NCBI GenBank assembly: GCA_964634555.1
Contig: CAZWJJ010000015.1
Location: forward strand, 1-18,338
Origin: JACQCV01 sp964634555
GTDB taxonomy: Bacteria; Patescibacteriota; Minisyncoccia; Phycocordibacterales; UBA12445
Direction: 5' to 3'
Length of the DNA: 18,338 nucleotides
The notes under the pieces are model-generated. The model did not search any database and was not told where the DNA came from. It saw only the letters and a list, made by a program, of their open reading frames with translations. The stretch's first letter is position 1. Each line of letters opens with the position of its first letter. Made by a program: the position numbers and the translations under genes. Positions 6,431 to 12,034 of this stretch are shown here, in pieces.

Positions 6431-6628
6431 ATGGAGATTTCACAAACAGATTTTCTCACCATCAAAGAAGTCGCCGAGTTGTTGCGAATTTCTGAAGCAA
6501 CTGCTTTGCGGTGGTTGAAGTCGCAAAAAATCGCTGGCTTCTTTCGTGTGGGAAGACAATGGCGCATCAGAAAAAAAGATTTTGATTCGCTCATAGACTA
6601 TGGGGTCGAACTCGAATTAAAAAAATAA
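6431..6628 (+). CDS. Excisionase-family helix-turn-helix protein
   Basis: Sixty-five residues with the typical HTH_17/excisionase pattern: DFLTIKEVAELLRISEATAL as the helix-turn-helix, RWLKSQKIAGFFRVGRQWRI as the wing, then a closing helix KKDFDSLIDYG. Proteins of this kind bind att-site arms and decide between integration and excision, or repress their own operon. It is the first gene of the integration operon, with only five bases before the next gene. The direct repeats at 6263-6423 just upstream are candidate binding sites. It shares the fold type but little sequence with the HTH protein at 4808-4999. No Shine-Dalgarno site is visible. Confidence 0.85.
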   Translation: MEISQTDFLTIKEVAELLRISEATALRWLKSQKIAGFFRVGRQWRIRKKDFDSLIDYGVELELKK

Positions 6629-6633
6629 ATACT

Positions 6634-6855
6634 ATGGAAAACAATCAACCAAAATTAGAGTCGGAAAGTGTAATGCAAGTAATCTTCCACAAGGAAAACC
6701 CTCTCAAGGCAAGCTCTCCTGCTTGGAAGAAAATTCTACGGTTCCTTAGGGAAATTGTGATACTGGCGTTCTGGGTCTTTGTGGCTTGCATCGTACTAAG
6801 AATGTTAGTGCCTTACTTTGAAATCTGTTCGCAGATAGGAACTTGGAACTGTTAA
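6634..6855 (+). CDS. Small single-pass membrane protein
   Basis: Seventy-three residues: a polar N-terminal 30, a basic stretch (AWKKILRFLRE), then one strong hydrophobic segment (IVILAFWVFVACIVLRMLV) and a short Cys-containing tail. The positive-inside rule puts the N-terminus in the cytoplasm. It is packed between the excisionase and tyrosine recombinase genes (5 and 4 bases), so it belongs to the same operon. The start shares AATACTATGGAAA with the next gene. I recognise no family. The membrane segment faintly resembles the N-terminal anchor of type I signal peptidases, but no catalytic part exists. A holin-like or superinfection-immunity role would be speculation. Confidence 0.65.
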   Translation: MENNQPKLESESVMQVIFHKENPLKASSPAWKKILRFLREIVILAFWVFVACIVLRMLVPYFEICSQIGTWNC

Positions 6856-6859
6856 TACT

Positions 6860-7768
6860 ATGGAAACTTTAATCGAACAATTCTTACATTACCTAACTGT
6901 GGAGCGTGCGGTTTCTCCGCGTACAGTTAAGGCATATCAACACGACTTATCGAAGTTCGCTGATTTTGCGCACTCTCTTGGCATAGAAGAATTGCAGAAG
7001 ATTACCAAAGAAGATATTAGGAAGTTTCTCTCCTCGCTTGCGCAGAATGGCATCAACAAACCTAATGCTGCCATAACACGGTCACGCAAATTATCGTCCA
7101 TTAAATCTTTCTTCAAATACTTGGTACACGAGGAGATTTTGGAACACAATCCAGCAGCCGATATTGAGTCTCCAAAGATTCCTGAACGAGAACCTTGCTA
7201 CCTCACGCAAGAGGAATATCAAGCACTCCTTGATGCGGTAAAAAGAGTTGCCACGCCTTATTATCAATTCCGTGATTTGGCGATAGTCACACTACTGCTT
7301 GGTACAGGTATCAGACTCTCCGAATTGGTTGGATTGACTATACAAAACGTAACCCTAAATAACGGCTCCAGTGTAATCAAAGTTCGGGGCAAGGGAGACA
7401 AAGAACGCACTATCCCACTCAATAAAGATGTTGTTGCTGTTCTTGAGAAGTATTTGAAAGCTCGCCCAGAAGTAGAAACAGATAAACTTTTTGTCAGCCG
7501 CAAAGACAACGGCTTGAGTTCTGGCGCCGTCTATCACCTCGTAAAAACATATCTTGCAGCGGCGGGCATCAAGAAGGTTAGGGCTGGGGTCCACTCTCTC
7601 CGCAATATCTTCGCTACTTCACTTTTGAATAACAAAGGAATTGGTCTTTTGCAGATTCAGCAGCTTCTTGGACACAAGAAATTGGAGACCACGAGACGTT
7701 ATCTCCACATCAGCGATACAGACTTACGTAATGCTGTTGATTCTTTAGTTTTGAATAAACCAATATGA
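6860..7768 (+). CDS. Tyrosine recombinase (XerC/XerD-like integrase)
   Basis: 302 residues, the normal length for Xer-type recombinases. The N-terminal SAM-like core-binding domain spans about 1-90. The catalytic domain from about 115 shows the full set: Arg152 in LLLGTGIRLSEL, Lys178 in RGKGDK, His245 and Arg248 in HSLRN, His272 in LGHKK and the nucleophile Tyr281 in TTRRYLHI. It forms a covalent 3'-phosphotyrosine intermediate with one strand at a time. Tyrosine recombinases are the usual enzymes that target tRNA 3' ends, so it is a good candidate for the enzyme that inserted this element at tRNA-Ala. The stop codon overlaps the start of the serine recombinase (ATGA at 7765-7768). It is not the host's chromosome-dimer XerC/D, judging by its operon. 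Confidence 0.93.
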   Translation: METLIEQFLHYLTVERAVSPRTVKAYQHDLSKFADFAHSLGIEELQKITKEDIRKFLSSLAQNGINKPNAAITRSRKLSSIKSFFKYLVHEEILEHNPAADIESPKIPEREPCYLTQEEYQALLDAVKRVATPYYQFRDLAIVTLLLGTGIRLSELVGLTIQNVTLNNGSSVIKVRGKGDKERTIPLNKDVVAVLEKYLKARPEVETDKLFVSRKDNGLSSGAVYHLVKTYLAAAGIKKVRAGVHSLRNIFATSLLNNKGIGLLQIQQLLGHKKLETTRRYLHISDTDLRNAVDSLVLNKPI

Positions 7769-9387
7769 GTATCGCAACTACAAAACCCTGGGCAATTATC
7801 TACATTCGTGTGTCATCAGAGGAGCAGGTTGATGGCACAAGTCTTGAGTTTCAGGAATCGGAATGTCGTAGATATGCAGAACGTTTAGGGTTTGAGGTAG
7901 TTGAGGTATTTCGTGAAGAAGGACAATCTGCAAAGGATATGTCCCTCAATAACAGAAAAGCGTTTTTAGCAGCAATCCAGTTTTGTAGAAAGAACAAAGG
8001 TAAGGTTGAGGCGTTTATTGTGCTTCGCGTAAGTCGCTTTGCTCGTAACACTGAAGACCATCTTGCTGTCCGAAAGATTTTAGCTGGCTATGGAACCAAC
8101 TTACATTCTGTTACGGAAGCAATCGGCAACAAACCACAAGAGAAAGTCTTTGAGGTAATGGCAGCGGCGTTCTCCGAGTATGACAACGCTATTCGTAAAC
8201 AGCAGTGTGCAGATGGAATGAGCGAAAAAGTTAATCAAGGATTGTATCCCTGGCATCCGCCCGTTGGCTACCTTTGTGCACGGTTCAAAAGTCGTGACCT
8301 CAAAAAAACGGAAGCTGACAAACCAGACCCTGCGAGATTCCCTTTTGTTCAGAAACTTTTACGAACTTGCTTGGAACAAAAAATTAAAAGCACTCTTGAG
8401 TTACAAGAGATTGCTCATAAATTAGGAATTACAAATCGTAAAGGCGGTAAAATCTCACGTCAAAGTATTGATAACATCTTTGCCAATAAGTTTTACGCGG
8501 GCATTATCGTAAATCCCTTCACTGGAAAGGAAGTAGAGGGCAAACACGAGCGGATGATAAGCCCCGAAGAGTTCAACCAGATACAGCTCATTCGTAAGGG
8601 TAAATTAAAAATTACTGTTGCAAAGCGAGCCAAGAATCACCCAGACTTTCCACTCACAAGAGACGTGAAGTGCTCTTCTTGTAAGATTGGCTTGAGTGGC
8701 AGCCATCCGCGCGGTAATGGAGGTGTCTATTCTTACTATCACTGCCATAACAAAAATTGCCCGCTTTACTGCAAGAACATATCTCAAAGCAAAATGCACG
8801 ATGATTTCGTTGCGTGGCTTGGTACGGTTACACCAAAATCAGAGTTCTTGGAATTGTTCAGAGAGGTTGTGCTTGATGTATGGAAAAGCAATGGAGCCGC
8901 CCTGGAGGATTCTATTAAACGTCAAAGTGCAGATATTCAACAGCTCAAACAGAAAAAGATTGATTACGTGGAGATGATTCGCAAGAACACCATTAGCGAA
9001 GAGTTTGGCAAAGAGATGATAGAGAGTACTGACAACGAAATTGCCGCTGCGCAAATAACAATGAGAGAAAACAACATTGATAAATTAGACCTTGAGACCG
9101 CCACAATATACGCAACCAACTTTATTTCAGATTTGCCACGCACCTGGAGAGACCTTGATGTAGAAACCAAAAAGCGGTTCCAAAAACTCATTCTTCCCGC
9201 AGGAATTACCTACGATAAAAAATCAGGGTTTGGAACCGCCCAGTTGGGGCTTATTTACGAGATAAGCCGACAACTTGATGGTCAAAATACTTCTTTGGTG
9301 GACCTACGGGGAATTGAACCCCGCCCTCATCCATGCCATGGATGCGTTCTACCGATGAACTATAGGCCCGGCAAAATCTTCTGTTAA
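7765..9387 (+). CDS. Large serine recombinase whose 3' end reads antisense through tRNA-Ala
   Basis: 540 residues. The resolvase-type catalytic domain spans about 8-155, with nucleophile Ser17 in YIRVSSEEQ and conserved LRVSRFAR at 87-94. A recombinase DNA-binding domain follows (about 160-285), then a zinc ribbon with Cys303, Cys306, Cys327 and Cys332, and a coiled coil around 375-440. The layout is that of large serine integrases, which exchange DNA through a 5'-phosphoserine intermediate and four-strand cleavage. The last 30 codons (from residue 511) are the reverse complement of the tRNA-Ala gene, giving the tell-tale LRGIEPRPHPC tail, and the stop lies just beyond the tRNA 5' end. The original protein probably ended differently before insertion. 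It overlaps the tyrosine recombinase by four bases, so it is translationally coupled to it. Confidence 0.9.
   Translation: MSIATTKPWAIIYIRVSSEEQVDGTSLEFQESECRRYAERLGFEVVEVFREEGQSAKDMSLNNRKAFLAAIQFCRKNKGKVEAFIVLRVSRFARNTEDHLAVRKILAGYGTNLHSVTEAIGNKPQEKVFEVMAAAFSEYDNAIRKQQCADGMSEKVNQGLYPWHPPVGYLCARFKSRDLKKTEADKPDPARFPFVQKLLRTCLEQKIKSTLELQEIAHKLGITNRKGGKISRQSIDNIFANKFYAGIIVNPFTGKEVEGKHERMISPEEFNQIQLIRKGKLKITVAKRAKNHPDFPLTRDVKCSSCKIGLSGSHPRGNGGVYSYYHCHNKNCPLYCKNISQSKMHDDFVAWLGTVTPKSEFLELFREVVLDVWKSNGAALEDSIKRQSADIQQLKQKKIDYVEMIRKNTISEEFGKEMIESTDNEIAAAQITMRENNIDKLDLETATIYATNFISDLPRTWRDLDVETKKRFQKLILPAGITYDKKSGFGTAQLGLIYEISRQLDGQNTSLVDLRGIEPRPHPCHGCVLPMNYRPGKIFC
9296..9340. other. Probable attachment site of the element (tRNA-Ala 3' half)
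   Basis: The tRNA 3' half (T arm, acceptor strand and CCA) is where tRNA-targeting integrases usually recombine, and it borders the recombinase gene. The intact tRNA implies that the element restored the 3' end on insertion. The exact core cannot be set without the other junction: a direct repeat of part of this sequence is expected at the left end of the element, outside the window. Confidence 0.55.
9296..9369 (-). tRNA. tRNA-Ala (anticodon GGC)
   Basis: The minus strand folds into a complete cloverleaf of 74 nt with encoded CCA. The acceptor is GGGCCTA with TAGGTCC and the G3-U70 pair that is the alanine identity element. The D stem is GTTC/GAAC, the anticodon stem CATCC/GGATG with loop ATGGCAT (anticodon GGC), and the T stem CGGGG/CCCCG with loop TTCAATT. 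It lies 36 bases after the stop of the HAD-like gene on the same strand. The whole gene is overlapped in antisense by the end of the serine recombinase gene. Its 3' end faces the mobile element. Confidence 0.95.
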
Positions 9388-9405
9388 AAAATGATAATAT
9401 ATTAT

Positions 9406-10044
9406 TTATAAAAAATCCAGCTCGTTTAACGATGAGATAACTCGATGTTCATATTTTGGCTCCTGATCATTGTAAGGACTGTCTGGCCGGTAGATTTTGA
9501 TTGTTGTAACATCATCTTTAGAAAAATTTTTTCGGATTGCATCGAGTTCGCTGAATTTATCATCTATATAAACTATTGGACATATGCCATTCCCTAACAT
9601 TTTTTGCAAAATCTCAGGTTTATCGCCAACATTTTTGACCACATACAAGCCGGCTGGTTTTAGACCGAGTGTCTCGATCTTTAACTTCTGAAAGCTTTCA
9701 TCGCCGACAGTAATTATCGAAAAAGGAATGCCGGATATGGCTGCCTTGATCAGAAAATCATTTACATCGGGATAAGATTTTAGTGAACTTTTAAGCCAAT
9801 TCTGAAATTTATCGATGACCTCATGTTCTTTCATAGTTGCACCGGTATTGAGATTGATTTTATTTAAAAATTTTCCAAGGTTGAATCCGCCGTCTTTTTT
9901 GGTTTCTTGATACGATTCACGGATTATATCATCCGGGATCGACAGTTCAGAAAATATTTGAAACATACCATTGAGTCCGTTTTCAAAATAAGCCAGAGTG
10001 TTGTCGAAATCCAAGGCGATATGTTTTATTTTTGATACAGCCAT
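9406..10044 (-). CDS. HAD-superfamily hydrolase
   Basis: 212 residues with the four HAD motifs: I, DFDNT at 12-16 (nucleophile Asp12, acid/base Asp14); II, Thr112 in SIITVGD; III, Lys142 in GDKPEIL; IV, Asp161-Asp162 in VYIDDK for the magnesium ion. A helical cap lies between motifs I and II (about 20-95). The enzyme is expected to hydrolyse a small phosphate ester such as a sugar phosphate or nucleotide. The substrate cannot be told from sequence. It is chromosomal, on the minus strand, and is followed by tRNA-Ala(GGC). An AT-rich TATAGAAT lies about ten bases before the ATG, with no Shine-Dalgarno site, so the transcript may be nearly leaderless. Confidence 0.88.
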   Translation of the reverse strand: MAVSKIKHIALDFDNTLAYFENGLNGMFQIFSELSIPDDIIRESYQETKKDGGFNLGKFLNKINLNTGATMKEHEVIDKFQNWLKSSLKSYPDVNDFLIKAAISGIPFSIITVGDESFQKLKIETLGLKPAGLYVVKNVGDKPEILQKMLGNGICPIVYIDDKFSELDAIRKNFSKDDVTTIKIYRPDSPYNDQEPKYEHRVISSLNELDFL

Positions 10045-10098
10045 ACTAGGCTATTCTATAATAAAAATAAAATTAGTGATAATATTCCGATATTCATC

Positions 10099-10171
10099 GG
10101 GCCATAGTAAAGTGGTATTACATAGCATTCGCATTGCTGAGGCGGGAGTCCGATTCTCCCTGGGTCCACCA
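10099..10171 (+). tRNA. tRNA-Ala (anticodon CGC) with an irregular acceptor stem
   Basis: The cloverleaf has D stem GTAA/TTAC, anticodon stem TAGCA/TGCTG with loop TTCGCAT (anticodon CGC), T stem GGGAG/CTCCC with loop TCCGATT, and an encoded CCA. The first five acceptor pairs form, including G3-U70, the alanine identity pair. However, only eight bases precede the D stem where nine are normal, so the two inner acceptor pairs do not form as GGGCC-AT against TGGGTCC. One extra C (GGGCCCA) would restore a perfect stem. Total length is 73. The T loop has C at the position normally T55. Either a base was lost in sequencing or the gene is degenerating. Confidence 0.8.
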
Positions 10172-10180
10172 CTTCGCTCC

Positions 10181-10224
10181 GCACCGCGTTATGAGCTACG
10201 CGGTGCAAGCACTCTCTGTTTTCT
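10181..10224 (+). terminator. Hairpin after tRNA-Ala(CGC), probable terminator
   Basis: GCACCGCGT (10181-10189) pairs perfectly with ACGCGGTGC (10198-10206) around an 8-nt loop, ten bases after the tRNA CCA end. The T-rich stretch TGTTTTCT (10218-10225) comes about 12 bases after the stem instead of directly, so it is a weak intrinsic terminator or a processing hairpin. Confidence 0.45.
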
Positions 10225-10282
10225 ATAACTATTAGCTATTGACAGATGATCGTTTGAAATGCTAAAACTAAATCAGAAATCG

Positions 10283-10311
10283 TTGAAAATATACAAGAGA
10301 GTTAGTATCAA
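10283..10311 (+). promoter_or_regulatory. Possible promoter of the gene at 10340
   Basis: TTGAAA (10283-10288), 17 bases, TATCAA (10306-10311). This is a 5/6 plus 4/6 match to sigma70-type elements, with the start expected near 10318 and an AAAGGA ribosome site (10322-10327) between it and the ATG. Confidence 0.4.
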
Positions 10312-10339
10312 CCTCATATAAAAAGGATGGTGCTGATGC

Positions 10340-10816
10340 ATGAGTAAGGCAAAACAGGACATCTCTCGAGTTCTTGCTACAGTTAAGGATTTTGATCCTG
10401 TAGTTTTCATGGGCGAAGGCTGGAAGATTCTTGAGGGTGAATGTGATAAGCGTGCCGAGGCTCTGGTCAAAGTTGATTTCACTAAAGTTAATTTGGAAAA
10501 TTGCCTTAAGGAAGGTGAATCCTATATCAGCGGCGAAGAAAATCTCAAGCGCCTTGGGGAGAAGGGTAACATCCTCCTTGGCGTTGAAACTTTTTTAGCA
10601 CTTTGGAATGAGCCTGGCCATGAGACTCTCAAATGGATTTATAATGAAAAACTTTTTGTTTCCTATCTTAACTTTTTTGGGACTGTTATCAAGAGCCCGC
10701 ACGGCAACCGCTATGTGCTCTGCCTCTATCGCGATGACCGCAGGTGGCACTGGAGCTGCTCCTGGCTCGGCAATGATTGGTGCGACCGCGACTTCTCCGT
10801 CTCTCTTGTAAGTTAG
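10340..10816 (+). CDS. Uncharacterised protein with Trp/Cys/Arg-rich C-terminal block
   Basis: 158 residues, no signal peptide or membrane segment. The N-terminal 60 residues are acidic and helical. A middle part contains LGVETFLALWNEPGHETLKW. The C-terminal block has FFGTVIKSPHGNRYVLCLYR and then RRWHWSCSWLGNDW, with five Trp and several Cys and Arg in a short span. I recall many Parcubacteria proteins with this same ending (GxVxxSPxGxRxVxxLxWxxxRWxW), all of unknown function, so it serves as a lineage marker. An AAAGGA site precedes the ATG by about 12 bases; the ATG at 10336 gives only three codons. A clear terminator at 10868-10891 makes it a single-gene unit. The compact aromatic/Cys block could bind nucleic acid or metal, but no classical zinc pattern is present. 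Confidence 0.8.
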   Translation: MSKAKQDISRVLATVKDFDPVVFMGEGWKILEGECDKRAEALVKVDFTKVNLENCLKEGESYISGEENLKRLGEKGNILLGVETFLALWNEPGHETLKWIYNEKLFVSYLNFFGTVIKSPHGNRYVLCLYRDDRRWHWSCSWLGNDWCDRDFSVSLVS

Positions 10817-10867
10817 TCTTTTGAATTTTGCCACTCTGACCTTAATATTAGTCATTTTGATCTTTAT

Positions 10868-10891
10868 CCTCCGCTTAGCGGGGGCTTTTTT
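10868..10891 (+). terminator. Rho-independent terminator
   Basis: CCTCCGC (10868-10874), loop TTA, GCGGGGG (10878-10884), then C and a run of six T. Seven pairs including one G-U. It closes the transcription unit of the gene at 10340. Confidence 0.85.
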
Positions 10892-10974
10892 ATTGCCGAT
10901 GTAGACTGAGGGAAATGTGCCTGAATTTTCGCTTTAAACGTAGTAATGCCTAAACGTCGCCGGCACTCCAACAC

Positions 10975-11061
10975 TGTCATTGTGAGAAGCTTGCGACGAA
11001 GCAATCTCTAATGGTTAATTGACGGAGATTGTCACGCTCTTTACGGTCGCTCGCAATGACA
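10975..11061. repeat. Palindromic REP/MITE-like intergenic repeat
   Basis: An 87-bp imperfect inverted repeat. TGTCATTGTGAG (10975-10986) pairs with CTCGCAATGACA (11050-11061), and inside it GCAATCTC (11001-11008) pairs with GAGATTGT (11025-11032). The consensus TGTCATTGCGAG...GAAGCAATCTC is a dispersed intergenic repeat seen in many bacterial genomes, probably a non-autonomous element spread by a REP-associated transposase or similar. It lies in the 340-bp gap between two single-gene units. No other copy is in the window. Confidence 0.75.
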
Positions 11062-11109
11062 AACATTGTCCTGTAATGGACTATATTTTTTGGTGCAGTT
11101 ATGTTATTT

Positions 11110-11138
11110 TTGAAGGCGGGTTAGATGCTTTGTAAACT
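11110..11138 (+). promoter_or_regulatory. Possible promoter of the gene at 11165
   Basis: TTGAAG (11110-11115), 17 bases, TAAACT (11133-11138). Both hexamers match consensus at four of six positions. The start would be near 11145, followed by the AAAGGGG ribosome site at 11149-11155. Confidence 0.3.
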
Positions 11139-11164
11139 ATTTTTAAAGAAAGGGGTCAGTGGGA

Positions 11165-11479
11165 ATGGAAGAGAAAAACAAGATTGTGGTTTTTGTGATG
11201 GATCGGCATGAGTTGGATAATTCAGAAAAAAGCAAACTCGAAGCGATGTTTCCCGACAGGGAATTAGAATATCGTTCGTGGTGGCCAAACAACGCTCAAG
11301 ACCATTTGCGATGGTGTAAGCGCTTCGAGCCAGATGTCATTGTTTTGCCTAATGTCCAGCCAGTTGTTTCTTTGGCTATCAAGGAGTTTGCGCATGTTTC
11401 AATTACGGCCGATGGGATTAGAGAACTCGTAGCTTACAAAGAAGAGTTTAAACCCTTCGAGCCGAAAGATAAGAAGTAG
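11165..11479 (+). CDS. Uncharacterised small soluble protein
   Basis: 104 residues counted from the ATG at 11165. This start is preferred over GTG at 11159 because AAAGGGG ends nine bases before the ATG but only three before the GTG, making it one of the few genes here with a good ribosome site. The chain alternates beta strands and helices (KIVVFVMDRHEL, then PDVIVLPNVQP, then HVSITADGIRELV), suggesting a small Rossmann-like or receiver-like alpha/beta fold. A conserved-looking centre WWPNNAQDHLRWCKRFEPD is striking. I do not recognise a family. It is its own transcription unit, ending at the terminator 11506-11533, just before the sugar-phosphate operon. Confidence 0.75.
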   Translation: MEEKNKIVVFVMDRHELDNSEKSKLEAMFPDRELEYRSWWPNNAQDHLRWCKRFEPDVIVLPNVQPVVSLAIKEFAHVSITADGIRELVAYKEEFKPFEPKDKK

Positions 11480-11505
11480 GCATTAGATAAAAATAGAGCA
11501 GAGTT

Positions 11506-11533
11506 GCGCCGGATGGATTCCCGGCGCTTTTTT
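11506..11533 (+). terminator. Rho-independent terminator
   Basis: GCGCCGG (11506-11512) pairs perfectly with CCGGCGC (11521-11527) around an 8-nt loop and is followed by six T. It separates the small gene at 11165 from the rpiB operon. Confidence 0.9.
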
Positions 11534-11550
11534 ATTTATAGGAATTAAAG

Positions 11551-11556
11551 TATAAT
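11551..11556 (+). promoter_or_regulatory. -10 element of the rpiB operon, leaderless start likely
   Basis: A perfect TATAAT lies seven bases before the rpiB ATG (11564), so transcription would begin at or next to the start codon and the mRNA would have no leader. The region 17 bases further upstream is T-rich (part of the terminator tail) and offers no good -35. No Shine-Dalgarno site precedes the ATG, consistent with leaderless translation. Confidence 0.5.
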
Positions 11557-11563
11557 TTCAGCT

Positions 11564-12031
11564 ATGCAAATGAAGAAGATTTTTATCGCCTCTGATCATG
11601 CGGGTTTTGAATTGAAGGGCAAGCTGATCGATCTGCTTGAAGATCTCGGTTATGTTGTTCAGGATGAGGGTCCATATTCTCTTGATGAGGCGGATGATTA
11701 TCCCGATTTTATTTCTAAGGCGGCGAAAGAGGTTTCAAATGATCCGCAAAATTCTTTGGGGGTCGTGCTGGGCGGTTCTGGTCAGGGAGAGGCGATGGTT
11801 GCAAATAGATTTCCTAATGTGCGGGCAAATGTTTATTACGGCGTAAATCTTGATTCGATAAAATTTGCCCGCCTGCACAACGATGCGAATGTTTTATCTC
11901 TCGGCGCGCGTTTTATGAGTGAAGATGAGGCCAAGGTAGCTTTGAAAACTTGGCTTGATACGGCGTTTTCAGGTGAAGACAGGCATATAAGGAGAATTAA
12001 AAAGATCGAGTCGCTTAAGATTAATAATTAG
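11564..12031 (+). CDS. rpiB: Ribose-5-phosphate isomerase B (RpiB/LacAB family)
   Basis: This enzyme interconverts ribose 5-phosphate and ribulose 5-phosphate in the non-oxidative pentose phosphate pathway. It has 155 residues, the normal length. The family N-terminus IFIASDHAGFELK is at 6-18 and the phosphate/active-site loop GGSGQGEAM at 70-78. In the E. coli type this loop reads CGTGIG and its Cys is the base. Here Cys is replaced by Gly, and Glu76 sits where the Mycobacterium tuberculosis-type enzyme uses a catalytic Glu (GGSGNGE). ANRFPNVRA and the C-terminal RHIRRI also fit. First gene of a plus-strand operon with the epimerase three bases downstream. An alternative start is ATG 11570. 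Substrate preference for another aldose phosphate cannot be excluded. Confidence 0.92.
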   Translation: MQMKKIFIASDHAGFELKGKLIDLLEDLGYVVQDEGPYSLDEADDYPDFISKAAKEVSNDPQNSLGVVLGGSGQGEAMVANRFPNVRANVYYGVNLDSIKFARLHNDANVLSLGARFMSEDEAKVALKTWLDTAFSGEDRHIRRIKKIESLKINN

Positions 12032-12034
12032 ACC

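Larger units (their letters stand above)
1..9369. mobile_element. Integrative element, right-hand part, inserted at a tRNA-Ala gene
   Basis: The stretch carries a type I restriction-modification operon, hairpin-rich non-coding DNA, small accessory proteins and an integration operon with excisionase-like, tyrosine and serine recombinase genes. It stops at the 3' end of an intact tRNA-Ala gene on the minus strand, whose 3' end faces the element. Recombinase genes next to a tRNA 3' end are a classic sign of site-specific integration. To the right, gene content changes at once to housekeeping functions. The left end and the second attachment site are not in the window: I found no second copy of the tRNA 3' half in 1-9295. 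I see no relaxase, coupling protein or phage structural gene, so it could be a defence-type island, an integrative mobilizable element or part of a larger prophage or plasmid. Confidence 0.75.

Noticed and set aside
7355..7594. Minus-strand frames within the recombinase genes
   Set aside because: They lie wholly antisense to well-supported recombinase domains and show no domain of their own.
1..9295. Second copy of the tRNA-Ala 3' end marking the other element boundary
   Set aside because: No matching stretch was found by reading the window; the left boundary must lie outside.
10608..10811. Ala/Thr-rich frame inside the gene at 10340
   Set aside because: It is a shadow of the real gene in another frame, as expected from its Arg/Trp/Cys-rich codons. 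The minus-strand frame 10595-10855 is likewise a shadow.
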